In this document: positions 28,447-37,119 of the stretch, one piece after another
Layout: each line of letters opens with the position of its first letter
Numbering within the stretch: the first letter of the stretch is position 1
Origin: Pseudoalteromonas marina
GTDB lineage: Bacteria; Pseudomonadota; Gammaproteobacteria; Enterobacterales; Alteromonadaceae
Assembly (NCBI RefSeq): GCF_000238335.3
Contig: NZ_AHCB03000005.1
Coordinates: forward strand, 1,798,001-1,862,000
Direction of reading: 5' to 3'
Length of the DNA stretch: 64,000 nt
Translations under genes and position numbers: made by a program
Notes under the pieces: generated by a model
What the model was told of the DNA's origin: nothing
The model's database searches: none
What the model saw: only the letters and a program-made list of their open reading frames with translations

Positions 28447-30822
28447 ATGTCTAATTCTTGCTTTCATTGCCTTGAAAGTGTGCCAAAGGGATTTAGCGCC
28501 ACAGTAACAATAGACGATACCCCTCAGCCAATGTGTTGCATTGGCTGCCAGGCCGTAGCGCAAAATATTGTTGAGCAAGGAATGACTGATTACTACAAAT
28601 ACCGCACAGTCAGTGCGGGTAAAGTAGAGCAACTTGTTCCTGAGCAATTGGCGTTTATTAAAAGTTACGACAACGAAGATATTCAAGATGAATTTATAGC
28701 CACAAGCAACAATATTTCAGAGGTATTACTGAGTGTTGAAGGCATTACGTGCGCCGCATGTGCGTGGCTTATAGAAAAGCAATTATTGAGTTTAAACACT
28801 GTAAAACGGGTAGATGTAAATACCTCAACTAACCGTGCAATGATCCAGTGGGACAAAACAGCGACCCCACTGAGTGATGTTATTACCGCCTTAGCTAAAA
28901 TAGGCTACAAAGCATATCCATTTCAGGCCGATACCGAAGCACAACAAAAACAACAAACTGCTAAAGCGTATATTCGCCGCTTGGGTGTGGCAGGCCTAAT
29001 GACAATGCAAGTAATGATGTTTGCATTTGCCATGTATTTTGGCATGTTTTCAGGTATGGATAGTAATTTTGAACAGTACTTTAGATGGATAAGCCTTGTA
29101 TTAGCTTCTCCTGTTATTTTGTATAGTGCGCTGCCCTTCTTAACCAACGCAATTAACGGCTTAAAAGCTAAACAGCTTAATATGGATTTACCTGTTTCTT
29201 TAGCAATTTTTGGCGCCTACGGAGCCAGTTGTTATGCAACAGTTATGCAAGTTGGTGAGGTATATTTTGAATCTATTTGCATGTTTACCTTTTTATTATT
29301 ATTAGGTAAATATTTAGAATTTAGAGCGCGTTTAAAAGCGAGTGAATACACAGCAAACCTTCAAAAGTTACTACCATTAACGGCTCGCACACTTACAGAT
29401 AGTGGTGAAGAGCTAATTATTGCGGCTAAAAAGCTTAAACTTAATGATGTTGTGCTTATTAAAGCAGGTGAAACCATTCCCGCCGACGGCGAACTCATTA
29501 AAGGTAAAACGACGGTTGATGAATCAATGATGACTGGCGAGCACCAACCGGTTAACAAGTTCATAGGCCATAATGTGTATGCCGGCTGTGTAAACCACGA
29601 TGGTGTTATTGAAATTAAAATAAATAAAATAGGCCAAAACACCCTTTTAAATCAAATTATTCGTCTGCAACACAATGCGCTCACAAAGCGGCCTAAGCTG
29701 GTCGAAATAACCGATAAAGTAGCACAAGGGTTTGTAGCTTGCTTATTGGTATTTGCCTCGTTGACCGCCATTGGTTGGTATCAAATTGATCCGGAACACG
29801 CTTTTTGGATTACTATTTCAGTATTAGTCGCAACCTGCCCTTGCGCTTTAAGCCTAGCAATACCGACAGCCCTAACCTGTGCAATTGCCAGCCTAACCAA
29901 AAAGGGGATTTTAATTAAACAAGCCCATGTACTTGAAACCCTCTCGAAACTAACTTTATTTGCATTTGATAAAACAGGCACACTCACACAAGGTAAATTT
30001 AGCCTTGATGAAGTAGATATTATCGATAACAGCTACTCAAAAGATGATGTAATGGCTATTGCAGCAATTTTGGAGCGCTTTTCTGAGCACCCGATTGCAA
30101 GTGCATTTGACGGCTACACTCCAGCAAAACATAGCCTTCATAACATTGAAGTGCACGCAGGTTTAGGGATTAGCGCACAAGATGAAACCACCCACTACGC
30201 TATAGGTAAAAGTGGTTGGTTTGACAGTAAAAAAACAAACGCGCAAGCCAGTTTGTATATAAACAAACACGTTGTGGCACGTTTTTATTTTGTAGATAAA
30301 GTAAAGCACGATGCTCAAAGTTTAATTAAATCGTTACATGCGCAGCAATTAACTTGCCACATGCTTACTGGCGATGCGTCAGATGCGGGCAAAAAAGTAG
30401 CTAAGCAATTGAACTTAGACAGCGTGCAATCTGGTTGCTCACCACAGGATAAACAAACAGCCGTAGAGGCATTTTCATCTCAAAATGAAGTGGTCGCTAT
30501 GGTGGGTGATGGCATAAACGATAGCCCAGTATTTGCAAGCGCCCATTTGTCTATTGCAATGGAAACTGGCGCTGATATATCAAAAAACAGCGCCGATGTT
30601 GTACTGCTAAATAGCGATTTAGCGTCTATTGATCACTTACTCAATATAGCTAAACAGACCCGGCGTATTATTAAACAAAACCTAACATTGTCTTTATTAT
30701 ATAATGGTTCAATATTACCGCTTGCAGCGCTCGGGTTAGTCGCTCCATGGATGGCTGTCATTGGCATGTCTGCCAGCTCAATTATTGTGATTTGTAATTC
30801 ACTAAGGCTATTAAAGTTATGA
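28447..30822 (+). CDS. ccoI: Copper-translocating P-type ATPase for cbb3 oxidase
   Basis: A 791-residue P1B-type ATPase delivering copper for CcoN assembly. In order: an N-terminal Cys-rich metal-binding segment (CFHCLES ... CCIGCQ), a heavy-metal-associated domain with CAAC, eight transmembrane helices, the actuator motif TGEHQPV, the intramembrane metal site C464-P-C466, the phosphorylated aspartate D508-KTGT and the hinge GDGINDSP. Its stop overlaps ccoS (ATGA). Full length for the CcoI/FixI group. Confidence 0.96.
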   Translation: MSNSCFHCLESVPKGFSATVTIDDTPQPMCCIGCQAVAQNIVEQGMTDYYKYRTVSAGKVEQLVPEQLAFIKSYDNEDIQDEFIATSNNISEVLLSVEGITCAACAWLIEKQLLSLNTVKRVDVNTSTNRAMIQWDKTATPLSDVITALAKIGYKAYPFQADTEAQQKQQTAKAYIRRLGVAGLMTMQVMMFAFAMYFGMFSGMDSNFEQYFRWISLVLASPVILYSALPFLTNAINGLKAKQLNMDLPVSLAIFGAYGASCYATVMQVGEVYFESICMFTFLLLLGKYLEFRARLKASEYTANLQKLLPLTARTLTDSGEELIIAAKKLKLNDVVLIKAGETIPADGELIKGKTTVDESMMTGEHQPVNKFIGHNVYAGCVNHDGVIEIKINKIGQNTLLNQIIRLQHNALTKRPKLVEITDKVAQGFVACLLVFASLTAIGWYQIDPEHAFWITISVLVATCPCALSLAIPTALTCAIASLTKKGILIKQAHVLETLSKLTLFAFDKTGTLTQGKFSLDEVDIIDNSYSKDDVMAIAAILERFSEHPIASAFDGYTPAKHSLHNIEVHAGLGISAQDETTHYAIGKSGWFDSKKTNAQASLYINKHVVARFYFVDKVKHDAQSLIKSLHAQQLTCHMLTGDASDAGKKVAKQLNLDSVQSGCSPQDKQTAVEAFSSQNEVVAMVGDGINDSPVFASAHLSIAMETGADISKNSADVVLLNSDLASIDHLLNIAKQTRRIIKQNLTLSLLYNGSILPLAALGLVAPWMAVIGMSASSIIVICNSLRLLKL

Positions 30823-30986
30823 GCATAATTTATATTTTGATCCCCATTGCCATATTGTTTGTGCTTATTGCCATTGGTGTATTTTTTTGGGCTGTAAGAA
30901 GCGAGCAGTTTTCTGATTTGAACAAACAAGGCCACAGTATTTTGTTTGAAGATGACAAAGAGCAGCATAATAAAAGTAATGATTGA
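30819..30986 (+). CDS. ccoS: cbb3 oxidase maturation protein CcoS
   Basis: A short gene of 55 codons starting in the ATGA overlap with ccoI. The product begins MSIIYILIPIAILFVLIAIG and has the CcoS signature FFWAVRSEQFSDLN-x-QGHSILFEDD: one transmembrane helix and an acidic cytoplasmic tail. CcoS is needed for cofactor insertion into the cbb3 catalytic subunit. Its last 8 bases overlap the start of the SafE-type gene. Confidence 0.93.
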   Translation: MSIIYILIPIAILFVLIAIGVFFWAVRSEQFSDLNKQGHSILFEDDKEQHNKSND

Positions 30987-31650
30987 CCCTTTATACATTA
31001 GCGCATTTTTAATGGGTTTGATTGGCAGCGGCCACTGCATAGCAATGTGTGGAGGGATTGCCAGCTCGTTACAATTAGCCAGCGACAAACGTAAAACACT
31101 TACCTATTCATTTGCTTATAATACAGGGCGAGCAATAAGTTACATGCTTGCAGGCTCACTCGTTGCGGGTATAAGCAGCCAATTTGCTAAACAAAACACA
31201 TCATTCTCTGTAACGCTTTCATTTATTGCAGCAATTTTTATGCTGTTAGTAGGCGTTTACATAATGCGCTTAGGACCTACACTTCAATGGCTTGAAAAAG
31301 TGGGTAAAACACTTATTTGGCAGCATATTATTAAGCTTAACAAATATTTAATGCCGGTTGACTCAACAGTAAAAGCCATAGGCTATGGGGCTTTATGGGG
31401 CTGGCTTCCGTGCGGTTTGGTTTATTCAGCGCTAACCTGGGCAATGACGAGCCCAACAGCATTTGATGGCGCAATGGTTATGCTATGTTTTGCACTAGGT
31501 ACATTTCCTGCCATGATCACAGTAGGGATCACTGCGCAAAAACTCAATAGTATAATAAATCATCCTTGGACCCGAATAGCATTAGGCAGTGTTATAATTT
31601 GGTATGGTATCTACTTATTGATTATTGCAACCGACAAGTTAGTACATTAA
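30979..31650 (+). CDS. TauE/SafE-family membrane protein of the cbb3 assembly cluster
   Basis: A 223-residue protein with about six transmembrane helices and the conserved start SAFLMGLIGSGHCIAMCGGIAS, containing paired Cys/His residues typical of this subgroup found beside cbb3 genes. A role in copper handling for the oxidase has been proposed for relatives. The ATG at 30979 overlaps ccoS by 8 bases; an upstream in-frame ATG at 30946 would extend the protein into the ccoS frame and add a hydrophilic leader that relatives lack. Confidence 0.85.
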   Translation: MIDPLYISAFLMGLIGSGHCIAMCGGIASSLQLASDKRKTLTYSFAYNTGRAISYMLAGSLVAGISSQFAKQNTSFSVTLSFIAAIFMLLVGVYIMRLGPTLQWLEKVGKTLIWQHIIKLNKYLMPVDSTVKAIGYGALWGWLPCGLVYSALTWAMTSPTAFDGAMVMLCFALGTFPAMITVGITAQKLNSIINHPWTRIALGSVIIWYGIYLLIIATDKLVH

Positions 31651-31652
31651 TG

Positions 31653-31666
31653 TTAATATGTATTAA
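31653..31666 (+). promoter_or_regulatory. Possible FNR autoregulatory site
   Basis: TTAATATGTATTAA is symmetric and matches TTGAT-N4-ATCAA at 8 of 10 positions, differing symmetrically at one base per half-site. It lies 52 bases upstream of the fnr ATG. FNR represses its own gene in E. coli. Confidence 0.38.
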
Positions 31667-31717
31667 CCTTTTCAGGTTTATTTGCCCCTATATATAAAAA
31701 CTAAAACGGATAAAATT

Positions 31718-32449
31718 ATGGATTTCACTCAAAGTCGCGCTAAAGGTAATTGTGCTATTAGCTGTAATAACTGCAGCATAAGCCAGTTGTGTTTACCGTT
31801 TTCGTTAAATGGCCAAGAAATGGATAAGCTTGACGAAATTATTGAGCGAAAAAAACCATTACACAAAGGTGACTATTTATTTGAATCGGGTGCACCATTA
31901 AAAGCGATTTATGCTGTACGCTCTGGCTCATTTAAATCATACACCTTGTCTGAGCAAGGTGATGAGCAAATTACAGGCTTTCATTTAGCAGGTGACTTAG
32001 TTGGTTTTGATGCCATTAGTAAAATGGCACATCAGAGCTTTTCTCAAGCCCTAGAAACCTCAATGATTTGCGAAATTCCCTTCGACACTCTTGACGAGCT
32101 TGCAGGTAAATTACCTAAACTACGCCAGCAGATAATGCGTTTAATGAGCAGTGAAATTACCTACGATCAAGAAATGCTTTTACTGCTTAACAAAAAATCG
32201 GCAGAAGAACGCCTAGCTAGTTTTATTTATAACTTGTCTGAGCGATTTGGTGAGCGTGGTTTTTCGCGTAAAGAGTTTAGGTTTACTATGACCCGTGGTG
32301 AAATAGGTAATTACTTAGGCCTTACAGTAGAAACCATTAGCCGTTTATTGAGTCGCTTTCAAAAAGCCGATTTAATTAAAGTAGAAGGCAAGTTTATTAC
32401 TATTTTAGATAATGATGCACTCGCTAAGGCAGCAGCCATTGTTAAATAG
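31718..32449 (+). CDS. fnr: Anaerobic global regulator FNR (EtrA/Anr)
   Basis: A 243-residue CRP-family regulator whose oxygen-labile 4Fe-4S cluster allows dimerisation and DNA binding without oxygen. Cluster ligands fit C16, C19, C25 and C118, matching the E. coli spacing (C20, C23, C29, C122). The cyclic-nucleotide-like domain spans about 30-140 and the C-terminal recognition helix contains [14 protein letters not shown], which specifies TTGAT half-sites. The start at 31718 fits family length; an in-frame ATG at 31682 adds 12 residues unlike FNR. Surrounded by FNR-target genes (cbb3, uspE). Confidence 0.96.
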   Translation: MDFTQSRAKGNCAISCNNCSISQLCLPFSLNGQEMDKLDEIIERKKPLHKGDYLFESGAPLKAIYAVRSGSFKSYTLSEQGDEQITGFHLAGDLVGFDAISKMAHQSFSQALETSMICEIPFDTLDELAGKLPKLRQQIMRLMSSEITYDQEMLLLLNKKSAEERLASFIYNLSERFGERGFSRKEFRFTMTRGEIGNYLGLTVETISRLLSRFQKADLIKVEGKFITILDNDALAKAAAIVK

Positions 32450-32456
32450 GTATACA

Positions 32457-32470
32457 TTGATATAGAACAA
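32457..32470 (+). promoter_or_regulatory. FNR-type site upstream of uspE
   Basis: TTGATATAGAACAA matches TTGAT-N4-ATCAA at 9 of 10 positions. It is centred 86 bases before the uspE ATG, and TAACTG at 32491-32496 lies where a class II -10 element is expected. Confidence 0.5.
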
Positions 32471-32549
32471 CAATTTATGTGCTAAGCCTTTAACTGTTTT
32501 GTATTTGAGTTACACTAAAAGTACACCAGTTAGATAAATGGAGTAGCAC

Positions 32550-33476
32550 ATGAACACAATTAAACGCATTCTCGCGGTTATTGACCCTACCAAAGACGAT
32601 CAACATGGTTTAGCGCGCTCAGTCGAACTGGCAAAAAAATCTGGCGCAACAATTACAGCATTCATGACGGTCTATGACTTCTCTTATGAAATGACAACGA
32701 TGCTTTCAGGCGATGAGCGTGAAGCGATGCGCGAAGCCGTTTTAAAAGACCGCGAGCTCTGGCTCAACGATTTAGTTTCACCTTACAATAACTTAAATAT
32801 TGAAACATTAGTTGTTTGGCATAACCGCCCTTACGAAGCCATTATTGATACAGTTATCGATCAAAATTACGATTTAGTCATTAAAAGTACTCATCAACAT
32901 GGCGCACTAAAATCGGTAATATTTACCCCTACAGATTGGCATTTGGTGCGTAAATGCCCTACTCCAGTATTATTTGTAAAAGAAATGGCATGGCCTGAAA
33001 ATGGCAATATTTTAGCTGCTGTTAACGCAGTGAGCGAAAATGATCAGCATATAGCGTTAAACAAACGAATAATTAAAGACGCGCAATTTTTATGTGAGCT
33101 TGCTAATGCAAAACTTAACTTAGTCAATGCATATCCTGCCACCCCTATTAATATAGCTATTGAAATACCAGAGTTTAATCCAAGTCTTTACAACGAATCA
33201 GTTAAAAAACACCATATAGAATCAACTAATGCACTGGCTACTGAATTTACATTAACTACTGAGCAATGCTTTATTGAAGAAGGCTTACCAGAAGATGTAA
33301 TTCCTGATATTGCAAATCGTTTGAATAGTGAATTAGTGGTTATTGGAACTGTTGGCCGTACTGGGTTAAGTGCTGCGCTAGTTGGCAATACTGCAGAGCA
33401 TGTAATAGATAGCCTAGACTGCGATGTATTAGCACTAAAACCAGACGGCTACGTTAGCCCACTGGCAAAAGATTAG
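32550..33476 (+). CDS. uspE: Universal stress protein UspE
   Basis: A 308-residue cytoplasmic protein made of two tandem Usp domains (about 1-148 and 155-308). The first begins IKRILAVIDPTKDDQHGLARSVELA and the second ends VVIGTVGRTGLSAALVGNTAEHVID, the nucleotide-binding-like G-x2-G-x9-G(S/T) motif. UspE lies next to fnr in enterobacteria too, which supports the name. Probably FNR-controlled through the upstream site. Confidence 0.92.
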   Translation: MNTIKRILAVIDPTKDDQHGLARSVELAKKSGATITAFMTVYDFSYEMTTMLSGDEREAMREAVLKDRELWLNDLVSPYNNLNIETLVVWHNRPYEAIIDTVIDQNYDLVIKSTHQHGALKSVIFTPTDWHLVRKCPTPVLFVKEMAWPENGNILAAVNAVSENDQHIALNKRIIKDAQFLCELANAKLNLVNAYPATPINIAIEIPEFNPSLYNESVKKHHIESTNALATEFTLTTEQCFIEEGLPEDVIPDIANRLNSELVVIGTVGRTGLSAALVGNTAEHVIDSLDCDVLALKPDGYVSPLAKD

Positions 33477-33571
33477 TAAATTTTGCTGTAGCTCCCGATA
33501 TGCTAATAACATATAATACGCCCCTTTATTTCTAGCAAGTAATTTGCTGCATTGTTTACTAAGGGGGCGTA

Positions 33572-34483
33572 GTGTCTAACTCAGCTCAAGCCAAAGCTCA
33601 ATATAACTTTAATAAGTTACAAAAGCGTTTACGCCGTTTAACTGGCCAAGCCGTTATGGACTTTAACATGATTGAAGAAGGTGACCGTATAATGGTTTGC
33701 CTCTCTGGTGGTAAAGATAGCTATACAATGCTTGAAATGCTGCAGCACCTTAAACGTGTTGCCCCCATTAAATTTGATCTTGTAGTTGTTAATTTAGACC
33801 AAAAGCAGCCCGGCTTCCCTGAACATGTATTGCCAGAGTACCTAGATAAACTCGATGTAGAGTACAAAATTGTAGAAGAAGATACCTACAGTATTGTAAC
33901 CGACATAATTCCTGAAGGTAAAACCACCTGCTCGCTGTGTTCTCGCTTACGCCGTGGTATTTTATACCGCACAGCTAAAGAGCTTGGTGCAACTAAAATT
34001 GCTCTTGGTCATCACCGTGACGACATGATTGAAACACTGTTTTTAAACATGTTTTATGGTGGAAAACTAAAAAGTATGCCTGCTAAATTAATGAGCGACA
34101 ACGGCGAGCATATGGTTATCCGCCCGCTTGCCTACTGTAAAGAAGCAGACATTAGCAAATACGCGTTTACTCAAGGCTATCCTATCATTCCGTGTAACTT
34201 GTGTGGTTCTCAAGAAAACTTGCAGCGTAAACATACAAAAAACATGTTAGCGCAATGGAATAAAGATCATCCGGGTCGCATTGAGAGTATTTTTACAGCC
34301 ATGCAAAATGTTGTGCCTTCTCATTTAGCCGATGCTGAATTATTTGATTTTGAAAACCTAAAAACGGGTGAAGTGATTGATGGCGGCGATATTGCACTCG
34401 ACAAGCCAGATATTCCTAAAGTACCTGTCAACAGCGATACAGACGAAGAAAACGCTGGCGTTGTTACAATTAACTTAAGCTAA
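33572..34483 (+). CDS. ttcA: tRNA 2-thiocytidine(32) synthetase
   Basis: A 303-residue enzyme that thiolates cytidine 32 in some tRNAs, using ATP and a 4Fe-4S cluster. The PP-loop S48GGKDS53, and the two CxxC pairs CSLC and CNLC, are in family positions. The start is GTG at 33572 with AAGGGGG 5 bases upstream. About 20 residues of acidic tail follow the conserved domain. Single gene after uspE. Confidence 0.96.
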   Translation: MSNSAQAKAQYNFNKLQKRLRRLTGQAVMDFNMIEEGDRIMVCLSGGKDSYTMLEMLQHLKRVAPIKFDLVVVNLDQKQPGFPEHVLPEYLDKLDVEYKIVEEDTYSIVTDIIPEGKTTCSLCSRLRRGILYRTAKELGATKIALGHHRDDMIETLFLNMFYGGKLKSMPAKLMSDNGEHMVIRPLAYCKEADISKYAFTQGYPIIPCNLCGSQENLQRKHTKNMLAQWNKDHPGRIESIFTAMQNVVPSHLADAELFDFENLKTGEVIDGGDIALDKPDIPKVPVNSDTDEENAGVVTINLS

Positions 34484-34494
34484 CTAAGTTATAT

Positions 34495-34524
34495 TTTTGG
34501 GTTTGCATTAAAGCAAACCCAAAA
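34495..34524. terminator. Stem-loop between ttcA and the convergent gene
   Basis: TTTTGGGTTTGC / GCAAACCCAAAA with loop ATTAAA, a perfect 12-base stem between two convergent stop codons. The tract that would follow the stem is folded into it, so efficiency is uncertain. Confidence 0.6.
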
Positions 34525-34529
34525 CTAGT

Positions 34530-35594
34530 TTAACCGTCGGCTAATCCTCTTAAAAACTCCAAGCTTAATTTTTCTTGCTCATTAGGTTGGTATGGCAGCT
34601 GTTGTAAACTGTCAAAAGGAAAGTCATTTATATCAAAGTGGCTAATTTCACTATTACCAAAACTGTTTCGCTCGCCAGGACTTGGCGACATCCTTTCAAT
34701 TACAAATCCACTCAAACGCATATCAGCCATGCCTTGCGGCAAAATTGACCAGTGCGCTTTTAAATCAATAGTTTGGCTTCCTTCACTTAAACGTTGTTTA
34801 CTCACCAAGTGCGCAAGTGGTGTGTCGCCAGTAAAAAGGTTCGCCCGAATACGGTACAAGCCCTTTTTTACTACTTTTAAATTGGCGGGTATAAGCATGT
34901 TTTCGCTTTGTGGGTATGCCGACTCAAAACCAATAAGTGTCGCACTCGGTGGCATATATTGAATTTGCGCCACTACAGGGATTTGTTTTCCATCAACATT
35001 TGCTTCAACAAATATTTGTAAATTTCGCGGATAGTCTTCCTCAGCTTTAAAAATAACATTGGCTTCGCCATCTTGTGCATTACTTTTATAGGTTGTTACA
35101 GTCTCTTTTGTATCTGTATTGGCAAGCTCTACATTCACATTTTTAAGGCCACCTGCGCTGACTTTTAATGTTATTTCTTCTGGATACACAAACCTATATT
35201 TACTAAGGCTGACTGTAACCGCATTTCCTTTGTCGTCTATTGGACTTTCAACAGGGTAAAATTGATTAGGTTTTAAACGGTCTTCATCAAATTCAGACAA
35301 TGGTTGTGAATATGGCGGATATTTAAGCGCACGCTCGTATTGAGTAGCTACCTGCTCTGCTGCTTTTGCTAAGTTGCTATTATAATCTGTTGTTACTTTT
35401 TGTTTTGGTGGTGATTTAGCGGGTAAGTTTGCAGTGGTTGCGTGTATGTTTAATTTACTCTCAGCGGGCAAAGGCTGTTTTATCTTAACAACAGCGACTT
35501 CAACTTTAGCCTCTTCTTGAGAGGGCCAAACTAATAAAGCCAGTAAAGCCAGTAAAGCCATTACCGAAACGACTACTAGGATTTGTTTTATCAT
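34530..35594 (-). CDS. Uncharacterised membrane-anchored periplasmic protein
   Basis: A 354-residue protein with an N-terminal signal or anchor helix (4-23, QILVVVSVMALLALLALLVW) built in part from a 9-base DNA repeat. A Pro/Ala/Lys-rich linker (25-70) and two or three beta-rich Ig-like stretches follow (SLSKYRFVYPEEITLKVSAGG, VKKGLYRIRANLFTGDTPLA). No family is recognised. It lies downstream of an exported hydrolase, separated by a terminator-like hairpin that may allow partial read-through, so a joint function is possible. Confidence 0.7.
   Translation of the reverse strand: MIKQILVVVSVMALLALLALLVWPSQEEAKVEVAVVKIKQPLPAESKLNIHATTANLPAKSPPKQKVTTDYNSNLAKAAEQVATQYERALKYPPYSQPLSEFDEDRLKPNQFYPVESPIDDKGNAVTVSLSKYRFVYPEEITLKVSAGGLKNVNVELANTDTKETVTTYKSNAQDGEANVIFKAEEDYPRNLQIFVEANVDGKQIPVVAQIQYMPPSATLIGFESAYPQSENMLIPANLKVVKKGLYRIRANLFTGDTPLAHLVSKQRLSEGSQTIDLKAHWSILPQGMADMRLSGFVIERMSPSPGERNSFGNSEISHFDINDFPFDSLQQLPYQPNEQEKLSLEFLRGLADG
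35535..35559 (-). repeat. 9-base tandem repeat inside a signal/anchor helix
   Basis: About two and a half to three copies of TAAAGCCAG on the plus strand encode the run ALLALLALL in the hydrophobic core. Gain or loss of one unit changes the helix by three residues without a frameshift. Confidence 0.6.
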
Positions 35595-35612
35595 TAATAG
35601 CTCAATCCTTAT

Positions 35613-35640
35613 AAAAAGTGCAGCTTAATTAAGCTGCACA
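35613..35640 (-). terminator. Terminator-like palindrome after the exported hydrolase gene
   Basis: A 22-base perfect palindrome (35618-35639, arms GTGCAGCTTAA / TTAAGCTGCAC). Read leftward, TTTTTA follows. The AAGG right after it serves as the ribosome-binding site of the next gene. Confidence 0.75.
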
Positions 35641-35648
35641 TTTAACGT

Positions 35649-36716
35649 TTATGGGATCACATTATAAATTAATGCAGAAGCACTCGTTGTGTTTGAGTTT
35701 TTAATATAACGGTAGTTCTTTTTCCAAAACCACGACCCTGTTGTTTGATCAAATGTATTAAAGCCAACATTTTGTCCGTCGACATTAATGTTATTCATAG
35801 CAATGGTTACATTACCTTTACGCTGAGCATTATGAATTTCATTATGGCTGTAGCTGTCACTCATCATCATAGGGTAATGGTTAGGCATAAAACTATTTAC
35901 CGCATCACTTTGTGATTTTAATCGACCATCAGTATCAATACTGCTGCTACAGCTACCAAATGACCGTGCAGAGCTTGCACCACATGATGAGTGCGACGCA
36001 ACAACCGAATCATCATTACCTTTTAAAAATGCGCCAGTGATCCCTAAGTATTCATTACCGTCGGCAACAAAACGTAAACGAGGTGTACGCGCATCTGGGA
36101 ATGGAGATATTTTACGCGCATTATTTACTTTTAAATCGTGTAAAACGCCAACCGCTTCGGTAACATCGCTTCCTAGCCACCATCTAAGTGCAGCATCTAT
36201 AGCAAAATTCCACGATGCACCTGTAAGTGCGCTTACAGCAACATCAGCAAGTTCACTACCGCCACCAGCACCGGCTAAATCAAATGTAGCAACAATATTG
36301 AGTGGAGAAAGCCCTGCGTTTTCTAACCAGTTTGCTTGGTTATCAATAATATGGCGAGCAATTAAATCCCCTGTAGAGTGTGTCACTAATACACAGCCAT
36401 CAGCACATAAGTTTGAGCGAGATAACTGCTTTAATTTAGGCCAAACCCAATCTGTTGCTATTTTACCTTCAACACGCTCGTAGGCAGGCCAATCAATTCG
36501 TTCATCTGCTCTGTTATTCCAATACGACTGCCAATATGTTTCGCCATCATTTACAACGTCGCTACCTGATTTATTGGTTATTTGAGATACCTGCAAACCA
36601 TGAATTAATATTATTTTGTGATCTTTACTTGCAGCTGAAAAACTCATTAGCATAGCAAGGCATGCGCCCACTATATGCTGAGGTTTTATCCACTTGTGTG
36701 TGTGTGTGTTGTTCAT
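35649..36716 (-). CDS. Exported alpha/beta-hydrolase (lipase/acylhydrolase-like)
   Basis: A 355-residue secreted protein with a signal peptide (about 1-30, IVGACLAMLMSFSAASK). Oxyanion-region motif IILIHGLQ, nucleophile elbow VTHSTGDLIAR (Ser in TxSxG), and probable Asp and His in GNDDSVVASHSSCG complete a serine-hydrolase triad. Cys pairs (NLCADGC, SCGASSARSFGSC) suggest disulfides. Substrate unknown. The second to seventh codons contain a (CA)7 dinucleotide repeat, a possible slippage site. The 5' region carries a dyad operator candidate. Confidence 0.78.
   Translation of the reverse strand: MNNTHTHKWIKPQHIVGACLAMLMSFSAASKDHKIILIHGLQVSQITNKSGSDVVNDGETYWQSYWNNRADERIDWPAYERVEGKIATDWVWPKLKQLSRSNLCADGCVLVTHSTGDLIARHIIDNQANWLENAGLSPLNIVATFDLAGAGGGSELADVAVSALTGASWNFAIDAALRWWLGSDVTEAVGVLHDLKVNNARKISPFPDARTPRLRFVADGNEYLGITGAFLKGNDDSVVASHSSCGASSARSFGSCSSSIDTDGRLKSQSDAVNSFMPNHYPMMMSDSYSHNEIHNAQRKGNVTIAMNNINVDGQNVGFNTFDQTTGSWFWKKNYRYIKNSNTTSASALIYNVIP
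36695..36708 (-). repeat. (CA)7 dinucleotide repeat at the 5' end of the exported hydrolase
   Basis: Seven TG units on the plus strand (CA on the coding strand) occupy the codons for NTHTH directly after the start. A shorter (TG)4 run lies just upstream at about 36730. Confidence 0.65.
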
Positions 36717-36890
36717 AAAATTCCTTAATGTGTGTGTTAAATATTATTAGTTAAGGTATTCATTATTAATGTCTTTTATTACTGATCTTCAATATTAATT
36801 AAGCATTACAGGGAATAACCTGACTCTAGTATCAGCGAGTTATAACTCTATTTTACCTGCCTTTAGTAATGTACTTAGTTAAGCAAATTA

Positions 36891-36911
36891 GTCTGACTGA
36901 TCAGTCCAGAC
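36891..36911. promoter_or_regulatory. Dyad resembling a TetR-type operator
   Basis: The 12-base palindrome GACTGATCAGTC is flanked by GTCT and CAGAC, making a near-symmetric 21-base site about 180 bases upstream of the exported hydrolase. No TetR gene is nearby. Confidence 0.3.
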
Positions 36912-37068
36912 AATGACCAGTATTAGGAACAAAGAACAAAAATGCAACAATTTATTATCATTTATATAGGATCAAAACAAAATTTATTTTTAATCAACAA
37001 CTTAAAAATTGTCTTTTTTGGAATTATATGGTGGGTTTGTGAAAAATATAGCTGAGGAGTGCAATCTA

Positions 37069-37105
37069 TTTTGCCAAGCCTAAACGTGGTTTAGGCTTGG
37101 CAAAA
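37069..37105. terminator. Perfect 17-base stem after the chemoreceptor gene
   Basis: TTTTGCCAAGCCTAAAC and its exact complement around the loop GTG, 15 bases beyond the chemoreceptor stop codon. There is no separate T tract outside the stem, but position and strength suggest transcription ends here. Confidence 0.7.
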
Positions 37106-37119
37106 ATTTTTAACTGACT

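Larger units (their letters stand above)
36717..37119. other. Non-coding region between the hydrolase and chemoreceptor genes
   Basis: 403 AT-rich bases. They should contain the hydrolase promoter near 36720-36800, a dyad at 36891-36911 and a perfect 17-base stem at 37069-37105. No coding sequence is seen. Confidence 0.6.

Noticed and set aside
30946-30978. Upstream ATG extending the SafE-type gene
   Set aside because: The extra 11 residues are hydrophilic, unlike relatives, and would overlap most of the ccoS tail; ATG at 30979 fits the family start.
36037-36483. Rightward 148-codon frame opposite the exported hydrolase
   Set aside because: Antisense shadow of a gene with signal peptide and catalytic motifs; no ribosome-binding site is seen.
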